In this document: piece by piece, positions 1 through 5,207 of the stretch
How the letters are laid out: the number at the start of each line of letters is the position of its first letter
How positions within the stretch are numbered: position 1 is the stretch's first letter
Origin: Roseibacillus sp.
GTDB taxonomy: Bacteria; Verrucomicrobiota; Verrucomicrobiia; Verrucomicrobiales; Akkermansiaceae
DNA length: 5,682 nucleotides
Reading direction: 5' to 3'
Assembly: GCA_002729275.1 (NCBI GenBank)
Contig: PBTP01000084.1
Location: 1-5,682, forward strand
The notes under the pieces: model-generated
The model's database searches: none
The model's input: only the letters and a program-made list of their open reading frames with translations
Told to the model about the DNA's origin: nothing
Program-made: the position numbers and the translations under genes

Positions 1-420
1 TCGGTTCTTGAGGAGATCTGCACGACGGGGGCAGGAATGCGGGAGGAGGATGCCAGAGGCCTGCTGGGATCGTTTCTTTTTCGCCGGGAGGATGTTCATA
101 AGAGGGTAAGGGTTCTCTCGGGAGGAGAGAAAAGCAGACTGAACTTGGTTAAATTCCTCGTAGATCCTCCAAATCTTCTCCTGATGGACGAGCCGACGAC
201 TCACCTCGACCTTCTTTCGGTTGAAGCCCTGATTCAGGCCCTGAAGCAATTTTCAGGGTCGCTTGTGTTCATTTCCCACGACGTGCACTTCATCCGTAAG
301 TTGGCGGAGACAACATGGCATATCGCTGATGGGCAGGTGACCAAGTATAGTGGGGGATACGATTACTACCTCGAAAAATCCGGGCTTTTGGATGATGAGA
401 GAGGCGGAGTAACCGCCTGA
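1..420 (+). CDS. ABC-F family ATP-binding protein, C-terminal part (5' end outside window)
   Basis: The frame is open from base 1, so this is the 3' end of a longer gene. It encodes most of the second nucleotide-binding domain of an ABC-F protein. These are soluble tandem-ATPase proteins without membrane segments; characterised members act on the ribosome, as translation factors or in antibiotic protection. Visible motifs in order are the ABC signature LSGGEKSRL (115-141), Walker B plus D-loop LLLMDEPTTHLD (175-210, catalytic Glu at 190-192), and the H-loop in FISHD (His at 277-279). The ending around YSGGYDYYLEK is typical of the family. The protein stops about a dozen residues later, so it lacks the long C-terminal coiled-coil extension seen in Uup-like members. 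Walker A and the interdomain linker lie upstream, so the subfamily (EttA, YheS, Uup or other) cannot be decided. Family assignment is firm; the exact role is not. Confidence 0.93.
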   Translation, partial: SVLEEICTTGAGMREEDARGLLGSFLFRREDVHKRVRVLSGGEKSRLNLVKFLVDPPNLLLMDEPTTHLDLLSVEALIQALKQFSGSLVFISHDVHFIRKLAETTWHIADGQVTKYSGGYDYYLEKSGLLDDERGGVTA

Positions 421-471
421 TGACGGGGTAGCTTCGTCGGGGGTAGTCTTCTTAATGGAGGGGGAGTGGGT

Positions 472-499
472 CCTTGGTCGCAAAATTGCGGGATCAAGG
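472..499 (+). terminator. imperfect hairpin after the ABC-F gene, possible weak terminator
   Basis: CCTTGGTC (472-479) pairs with GATCAAGG (492-499) with one G-T wobble. After a GG bulge (490-491), GCA (480-482) pairs with TGC (487-489) around an AAAT loop. This gives about 11 pairs, starting 52 bases after the ABC-F stop codon. The following sequence is G-rich with only TTT, so the U-tract needed for a strong intrinsic terminator is poor. It could instead be a leader structure or chance. Confidence 0.3.
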
Positions 500-515
500 G
501 GGTTTCTGATATAAA
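486..515 (+). promoter_or_regulatory. possible extended -10 promoter upstream of the small secreted ORF
   Basis: TGATATAAA at 507-515 matches an extended -10 element (TGn followed by TATAAA, one mismatch to TATAAT). A poor -35 match, TTGCGG at 486-491, lies 18 bases upstream. Transcription would start near base 522, about 30 bases before the ATG at 554. The -35 region overlaps the 3' arm of the hairpin at 472-499. It is assigned from consensus similarity alone, using the sigma-70 pattern. Confidence 0.35.
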
Positions 516-553
516 AATGGAAATGGCGTCTTCCCTGTCCGGTTGGGAGAAGG

Positions 554-898
554 ATGTTCCAGCTCCCGATATGTGTTCTTCTCTCACTTGGCCTCCAGGC
601 TGTGAGCGGGGAGCTGTTGAATATCCCGGGGCTGCCACGGGACGACGGTTCGCTTCTTGGTCATCGGTTTAATCGAGGACCCAACGAAGCGCATTTCTCT
701 ACCGGAGACTCCGGTGTTCCGGGCGTGATGTCTGGTCCGAACGGTGAGCCACACGTCGCGAGCATCAACCTTGGTAGACATCGGGGGACGACGGACTACG
801 GCCGCCGACTTAACGGATCATTCGGAGAGCCGGGTATTTCAATCGATACCTCCGCACTTTTCCCATGGCTCCAGCCGATCCTTTCCCAGATGCGGTAA
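554..898 (+). CDS. small putative secreted protein, unknown function
   Basis: I do not recognise this 114-residue protein. It opens with a classic export signal: about 18 residues rich in Leu, Val and Ile and ending AVSG, so cleavage near residue 19 is plausible. The mature part of about 95 residues is rich in Gly, Pro, Ser, Asn and Arg, has no cysteine and no second hydrophobic segment, and looks loosely structured. It ends in a more hydrophobic patch (SALFPWLQPIL). GGGAG at 545-549 is a usable ribosome-binding site, four bases from the ATG and therefore rather close. An extended -10-like element lies upstream. The stop codon is 36 bases before the start of the haem-motif exported protein, so the two may form an operon. 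The main doubt is that overlapping frames are also open here (one of 68 codons on the plus strand, one of 65 on the minus strand), and the Gly/Pro-rich composition could be a by-product of GC-rich DNA. Confidence 0.45.
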   Translation: MFQLPICVLLSLGLQAVSGELLNIPGLPRDDGSLLGHRFNRGPNEAHFSTGDSGVPGVMSGPNGEPHVASINLGRHRGTTDYGRRLNGSFGEPGISIDTSALFPWLQPILSQMR

Positions 899-934
899 GC
901 GTCACCCAACTGAAACAGCAACCCATAAAAAACT

Positions 935-3028
935 ATGAAATCACATTCACAACTTATCTGCCGCCTGGCTTATTCAGCATTCCTGATGGGAATGCTGGCA
1001 GGAGGGCTCTCACTAGGTCAGGAAATTGAATCAACGGAAGTTGATGGCGATTCCCTCCGTGTTCGGATCCGGGCCCCTCGGATAGAATTGGAGCGAATCA
1101 ATCCGGACGGGAGTTCAACCGCCGAGGCTTCTTCCTCCAGCAATTCACAGATCGTGGAGCTCGAAATTCCCATGGACTCACCCACTAAGCTTTTCCGGGC
1201 ACGGGTGCGCCTGGGAGACCAGGACTTTGGCTCAGCCCTCCGCCCCATAGTAGAGCAGAGCGCGATTCCCAATCTGGATGACATCAGGCCCTCCTCGATT
1301 AATCTAGAGGGGAACGAGCTGACTCTCCAGTTTCCTCCGGAACATACTGAGGTTCGTAATAGGGATTTCTTCCCGGAGGGGTTCCCCCTGTTTCTTGACG
1401 AAGGGCCCCTGAGAATGCAGCCCGGGCGGGCCCCAGGCTCGTACACCGCGGTGCTAAATGAAGGAGTAGCGCGGAAATTCCGCTTCGAACTAGAAGGAGC
1501 CCTCAACCGCTTACGCGAGCTCGGGGACGGCACAGTGCCGGTGTATGCAGATCGTCAGTTTACTGGCCGGATGGCCGTGCCGGCGATTAATGCACTGGGT
1601 GACAGCTTGGACCTGTTTCCTTTCCGGAATAGCCGGGAGATCCAACCGCTCGCTTTTGGTGGAGGCGCGATTCTCGGCTCTTCCTCCGCAGTAGATTCCG
1701 GAAAGTCGCTGCTGATCACGGACCTCTCGGTTGTCAATGATCCCGAGCGGACTTGGGATCCTTTCAATCCCAACGCCTTGTCATACATCGACCCAGCCAC
1801 TGGGCGCCCACGTAAATGGACCTTTGGGTTCCTGATGGAGGAAATGTGCAATTCCGTGCTGACCGGGGTGGATCCGAAGATCTTTGCTCGCCGCTGGATC
1901 GACCATTTTGAGCAGTTCCAGACGATCAACTTCGATGACGTTCCCGACCGACAGGGGGACATCCAGTCTGCTCTCATTGACAAATGGGAGTCTGCCAACT
2001 TGGCAGAAGGTCTCGACCCCCTGGATCTCAAGAACGCTCCCTTCCGGCTGACTGCAATTGTGAACCGAGTGGATCTGCGGAGTGCCTCAGGCTATGCTGC
2101 CGGGGATGCCGGGGAGTGCCGTTTCGTTTTCTGTGCTTACGACCTTGATACAGGAGCTCACAAGCCGATGACCGTGATCTTTGAATATGGAGTTCCGCTC
2201 AGCACCTGTATTCAGATCAAGAATTGGGCCCAGCAGTGGCAGCAGCTGACCGACCTTGACTTTGTCTCTGTTGATCCCGCGAGCACCTTCAACACGGACC
2301 TGGAGAGCCTCACTGACGTAGTGGCCTTAGCAAATGCGGATGCCTCCAAGCCCAATGGAAGCGCAATCAACCAGCTTCGTTCCAATAATTTCATTGAGCC
2401 TTTTACTCTGCCTTGGACCATGCGCGAATGGCAGATTACCGGAGCCGGCATAGCGCCCAGCCATCTCACCGCGGTCACGACCAAGCAGACTCCGGCAAAT
2501 TCAAAAATGGGAACCTCCGACCTTGCCAACTATCTGAATACCTTTGAGGCCGATATTCTCGCGGGCACTCACAGCGTTCCGCTCTCCTTCCCGGGAGCCA
2601 CTCCTTTTCTCTCGGGAAAATCAGAGGTTCCTACTCCTGGGTTTTTCTGGAACACCGCTGGAATTGCAAATAATGAGGCTCGCCATCACTTCTCCTTGAA
2701 CACCTGCAATGGTTGCCACGGGGGAGAGGCAGGAGCCCAGCTTCCGACGGTTGGGGGCCTGCCGCTGGATCCCGTCACCGGGATGGGGGCAACAGGCCCG
2801 TCCAGTTCTGCGCCAAGCTTTGTCCATATTGCGGAACGGAATGCTACTGCACAGTCGCATCTGTCCAGATTCCTTACGGGGACTGGAAGCGCTCTCAGTG
2901 ACCCCGTGAGCAGTGTGCCCCGGGTGTTTGACGACCTCACGCGCAGGGCTGCAGATCTCGATTTTGCAGCCAATATGCCCTGCCTCATGCTGTCCCTCAC
3001 GCCGGCTCTGGCCACGAGGTCACATTAA
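935..3028 (+). CDS. large exported protein with a single CxxCH haem-binding motif, unknown function
   Basis: This 697-residue protein has a signal peptide (residues 1 to about 28: a basic start, then a Leu/Met/Gly/Ala core ending LSLG before QE), so it should act outside the cytoplasm. No other membrane segment is evident. Residues about 30-200 are acidic and beta-rich with no motif I know. The central part has conserved-looking blocks: LTAIVNRVDLR (372-382), GECRFVFC (393-400) and MTVIFEYGVPLSTC (412-425). A CNGCH motif at 591-595 is followed by SFVHIAER (628-635), LSRFLTG (643-649) and FDDLTRRAADL (665-675). From memory, this arrangement of one CxxCH followed by a LSRFLTG-like block occurs in large uncharacterised exported proteins of myxobacteria and related groups; that is recollection, not a search result. 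Covalent c-type haem is plausible, but the surroundings do not look like a standard cytochrome c domain. The ATG at 935 was chosen because it gives a complete signal peptide, although no Shine-Dalgarno sequence precedes it. Confidence 0.9.
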   Translation: MKSHSQLICRLAYSAFLMGMLAGGLSLGQEIESTEVDGDSLRVRIRAPRIELERINPDGSSTAEASSSSNSQIVELEIPMDSPTKLFRARVRLGDQDFGSALRPIVEQSAIPNLDDIRPSSINLEGNELTLQFPPEHTEVRNRDFFPEGFPLFLDEGPLRMQPGRAPGSYTAVLNEGVARKFRFELEGALNRLRELGDGTVPVYADRQFTGRMAVPAINALGDSLDLFPFRNSREIQPLAFGGGAILGSSSAVDSGKSLLITDLSVVNDPERTWDPFNPNALSYIDPATGRPRKWTFGFLMEEMCNSVLTGVDPKIFARRWIDHFEQFQTINFDDVPDRQGDIQSALIDKWESANLAEGLDPLDLKNAPFRLTAIVNRVDLRSASGYAAGDAGECRFVFCAYDLDTGAHKPMTVIFEYGVPLSTCIQIKNWAQQWQQLTDLDFVSVDPASTFNTDLESLTDVVALANADASKPNGSAINQLRSNNFIEPFTLPWTMREWQITGAGIAPSHLTAVTTKQTPANSKMGTSDLANYLNTFEADILAGTHSVPLSFPGATPFLSGKSEVPTPGFFWNTAGIANNEARHHFSLNTCNGCHGGEAGAQLPTVGGLPLDPVTGMGATGPSSSAPSFVHIAERNATAQSHLSRFLTGTGSALSDPVSSVPRVFDDLTRRAADLDFAANMPCLMLSLTPALATRSH

Positions 3029-3158
3029 AACCCTGATTCCAAATGGTGGAATTCCATTAGAGGACAAATTCAGAATCGTAATTTTTACAGTGAGCATGAG
3101 CGGCTTGATGAGATTCTGGGTCACCAGTAAAACAGAGAGGAAATTGCCATGCTTCTCC
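3029..3158. other. non-coding stretch between the haem-motif gene and its terminator
   Basis: About 130 bases separate the stop codon from the terminator stem. It holds only weak small inverted repeats: AATGG/CCATT around 3042-3058 and CTGG/CCAG around 3116-3127. Open frames crossing it also run through the terminator, so I do not count them as genes. It is probably the 3' untranslated region of the upstream transcript. Confidence 0.5.
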
Positions 3159-3190
3159 AGCGCGGCCGGTAGTAATCGGCCGCGCTTTTT
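3159..3190 (+). terminator. strong intrinsic (Rho-independent) terminator
   Basis: AGCGCGGCCG (3159-3168) is perfectly complementary to CGGCCGCGCT (3177-3186), giving a 10-bp stem that is almost all G-C with an 8-base loop (GTAGTAAT). A run of five T follows (3186-3190). This is the textbook form of a terminator for plus-strand transcripts. It ends the transcript of the haem-motif protein and separates it from proS, which must therefore have its own promoter. No long A-run precedes the stem, so activity on the minus strand is less likely. Confidence 0.9.
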
Positions 3191-3284
3191 ATTCCGCGAG
3201 GGCGACTGATCCTGCTTGGGGGGATTCACTACGGAAAGAATTTCGTGTTCAACCGGCCCGTTCCGTGGTTTTCCTCCATCGCAC
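3191..3284. other. proS upstream region, no clear promoter or ribosome-binding site
   Basis: Because of the terminator just upstream, the proS promoter should lie in these 94 bases. I find no good -35/-10 pair and no purine-rich Shine-Dalgarno sequence before the ATG at 3285 (the preceding bases are TTTTCCTCCATCGCAC). There is also no T-box-like leader structure. The proS frame stays open upstream to a TTG at 3216, but the family's N-terminus fits the ATG at 3285. Confidence 0.4.
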
Positions 3285-4808
3285 ATGGGCAAGGATAAGA
3301 CAGCCATCACCCCCACCAGAGAGGAAGATTTTCCTGAGTGGTATCAACAAGTCGTTCGCGCCGCTGACATGGCGGAGAATTCCGAGACGCGTGGATGCAT
3401 GGTGATCAAGCCATGGGGCTTTGCGATCTGGGAGAATATTCAGTCGCAACTGGATTCAAGGTTCAAGGAGACAGGGCATCAGAATGCCTATTTCCCGCTT
3501 CTGATCCCCTTGTCCTACCTCGAGAAGGAGGCGGAGCACGCTGAGGGGTTTGCCACTGAGTGTGCGGTAGTGACTCATCACCGATTGGAGGCTGAGAAAG
3601 ATCCGGAGAGTGGAAAGACCAGAATGGTGCCTACAGGCAAGCTTACAGAGCCCTACGTCATTCGCCCTACCTCGGAGACAATCATTGGAGCTGCCTTTTC
3701 GCGCTGGGTGGAAAGCTACCGGGATCTTCCCCTGTTGATCAACCAGTGGGCCAACGTGATGCGCTGGGAGATGCGCACCCGCCTTTTTCTCCGAACCGCC
3801 GAGTTTCTCTGGCAGGAGGGACACACTGCCCACGAGACGCAAGCAGAGGCAGAGGAGGAAACGCGCCTGATTCACAAGCTGTATGAGGACTTCCTCCGTG
3901 ATCATCTCGCGATTCCAGTGGTCCCCGGTGAAAAGACGGAGGCCGAGCGCTTCCCGGGTGCACTTAACACCTACACGGTTGAGGCCATGGTGCAGGACCG
4001 GAAGGCTATTCAGGCAGGAACTTCACACTATCTGGGTCAGAATTTTGCCAAAGCTCAGGAAATTACCTTTGTCGGTCGTGAGGGAGGTAAGGAGTATGTT
4101 CATACTACTTCATGGGGAGTAAGCACCCGCCTGATTGGAACGCTCATCATGGCTCATGCGGATGACGATGGACTAGTCCTTCCACCAAGGGTTGCGCCTC
4201 AGCAGGTAGTCATTGTCCCGGTGACACCAAAGGAGGAGACTCGGGAGGCTATCATTGAGTCCTGTGAGGCATTGGCAGAAGCACTGCGGCGAGAACAGAG
4301 CTATGCGGGAGCTGCGGTCCGAGTGCATGTCGATACCCGTGATCTTGGTGGAGGGGTAAAAAAATGGGAGTGGGTGAAGAAGGGCGTTCCGATCCGAGTC
4401 GAAATTGGGCCGAGGGATCTTGATGCGGGGAAGGTCTGCCTGCAGCGTCGAGATCGAGCTCCAAACGAAAAGGATTTTGTTGACCGGGAAGAGTTCATCC
4501 GCAGCGCCCCGCAGATTCTTTCAGAAATCCAGCAGAGCCTGCTCGACCGTCTTACCGCGTTTCGCGAGGACAACATCACCGAGTGCGGCAGTCTGGAAGA
4601 ATTCAAAGATCACTGGCAAGGGGACGACAATCCCGGGTGGTTGCTTACCCCATGGGCAGGATCGACCGAGGAGGAAGAGAGCCTTTCCAAGGAACACAAG
4701 ATCACCATCCGCTGCCTTCCCAATGGGCAGCAGGAGGGTCCGGAAGCTCCCTGTGTTCTGACGGGTCAGGCCACCAGTGTCCGGGCCCTTTGGGGACGCG
4801 CCTACTAG
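3285..4808 (+). CDS. proS: prolyl-tRNA synthetase, archaeal/eukaryotic-type (ProS type 3)
   Basis: This 507-residue cytoplasmic enzyme charges tRNA-Pro with proline using ATP. Class II synthetase motifs are all present: motif 1 region with RPTSET (127-132) followed by the IIGAAFSRW helix; motif 2 RWEMRTR (160-166), continuing to LRTAEFLWQEGHTAH (169-183); and motif 3 around WGVSTRLIG (277-285) with HADDDGLVLPPRV (291-303). An anticodon-binding domain follows, including GVPIRVEIGPRDL. The C-terminal domain ends in the family's terminal Tyr (ALWGRAY). There is no YbaK-like editing insertion between motifs 2 and 3, which rules out the long bacterial type. The start at 3285 fits the usual N-terminus (ITPTREEDFPEWYQQVV). 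In the C-terminal zinc domain only Cys477 and Cys490 remain of the four usual ligands: the WCG, CE and second-knuckle positions read WAG (457-459), EE and LTG. Zinc binding is therefore probably lost. The gene is monocistronic by context. Confidence 0.97.
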   Translation: MGKDKTAITPTREEDFPEWYQQVVRAADMAENSETRGCMVIKPWGFAIWENIQSQLDSRFKETGHQNAYFPLLIPLSYLEKEAEHAEGFATECAVVTHHRLEAEKDPESGKTRMVPTGKLTEPYVIRPTSETIIGAAFSRWVESYRDLPLLINQWANVMRWEMRTRLFLRTAEFLWQEGHTAHETQAEAEEETRLIHKLYEDFLRDHLAIPVVPGEKTEAERFPGALNTYTVEAMVQDRKAIQAGTSHYLGQNFAKAQEITFVGREGGKEYVHTTSWGVSTRLIGTLIMAHADDDGLVLPPRVAPQQVVIVPVTPKEETREAIIESCEALAEALRREQSYAGAAVRVHVDTRDLGGGVKKWEWVKKGVPIRVEIGPRDLDAGKVCLQRRDRAPNEKDFVDREEFIRSAPQILSEIQQSLLDRLTAFREDNITECGSLEEFKDHWQGDDNPGWLLTPWAGSTEEEESLSKEHKITIRCLPNGQQEGPEAPCVLTGQATSVRALWGRAY

Positions 4809-4871
4809 GGCCAGTTGCTGATTGGAGGGATTTCCGGTTTGCCTCGGGGTTGCGATTCGCCACAAGCCATT
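4809..4871. other. short convergent intergenic gap
   Basis: These 63 bases separate the proS stop codon from the stop codon of the minus-strand membrane protein. I see no stem-loop followed by a T-run in either direction, so how the two converging transcripts end is unclear. Confidence 0.5.
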
Positions 4872-5207
4872 CTAACTGCCTGCCCGCGACGCCGGGCTTG
4901 GAAGAGGGGAGCAAGAAAGTGCTTCCAGAGGGCCCCGAGGCCGAAGCAGGTTGGGACGAGAAAAAAGCAGGGCCATGATTTCATTGCCAGTGAACAGCAA
5001 GAAGGCAACAAAGATTAGCCCGCAGAGGCTGGGTATTACAACAGCGAACCACGCCGCCGCATATCCGACCTTCTCACGGAAGGCGACGATGCGTTCCCAC
5101 AGCCCAGTCCCGTGGTGAGTCCTCGATTTCACAGGACTTCGCTTCGGTTGCGGCCTGGACTTGCTCGAGTTTCCAGGGGGCTTGGGTTTCGGTCCCACCG
5201 GGCTCAC
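4872..5207 (-). CDS. small single-pass membrane protein with basic Pro-rich N-terminus, unknown function
   Basis: I do not recognise this 111-residue protein. Residues 1-32 are rich in Pro, Lys, Arg and Ser with no acidic residue and look disordered. A short amphipathic stretch (LWERIVAFREKVG, 36-48) leads into one hydrophobic segment at about 49-72 (AAAWFAVVIPSLCGLIFVAFLLF). A polar, Pro/Arg/Ser-rich tail of about 30 residues follows. The basic N-terminus predicts N-inside, C-outside topology. The start is a GTG overlapping the stop codon of the upstream propeller gene (GTGA, 5207-5204). AAGGA at 5218-5214 sits six bases before it, a good ribosome-binding site. A longer frame from an ATG at 5297 exists but would overlap the propeller gene by 94 bases. 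Tight coupling suggests the protein works with the propeller, perhaps at the membrane, but that is inference. The tail composition is odd enough that a frameshift near the 3' end cannot be excluded. Confidence 0.7.
   Translation of the reverse strand: MSPVGPKPKPPGNSSKSRPQPKRSPVKSRTHHGTGLWERIVAFREKVGYAAAWFAVVIPSLCGLIFVAFLLFTGNEIMALLFSRPNLLRPRGPLEALSCSPLPSPASRAGS

Noticed and set aside
466..672. Plus-strand ORF of 68 codons in another frame
   Set aside because: It starts within the hairpin-to-promoter region, has no ribosome-binding site or recognisable sequence, and overlaps the better-supported ORF at 554-898.
584..781. Minus-strand ORF opposite the small secreted ORF
   Set aside because: No signal peptide, domain or convincing translation signal; best explained as a shadow frame in GC-rich DNA.
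1018..2031. Long minus-strand ORFs (171 and 158 codons) opposite the haem-motif gene
   Set aside because: Their Ser/Arg-rich translations are typical of antisense reading of a real gene, and the plus strand here encodes an intact 697-residue protein.
2913..3209. Plus-strand ORF bridging the end of the haem-motif gene and the intergenic region
   Set aside because: It runs through the terminator stem-loop and has no recognisable features.
3216..3284. Longer proS N-terminus from a TTG at 3216
   Set aside because: The extra 23 residues do not fit the ProS family start, the codon is a rare initiator, and the ATG at 3285 gives the expected N-terminus.
3456..3905. Minus-strand ORF of 149 codons inside proS
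   Set aside because: It is antisense to the conserved catalytic motifs of ProS, which fully explain this DNA.
4583..5018. Plus-strand ORFs overlapping the proS end and the convergent region
   Set aside because: They overlap proS in another frame or lie opposite the membrane protein, and show only Arg/Gly/Pro-rich composition.
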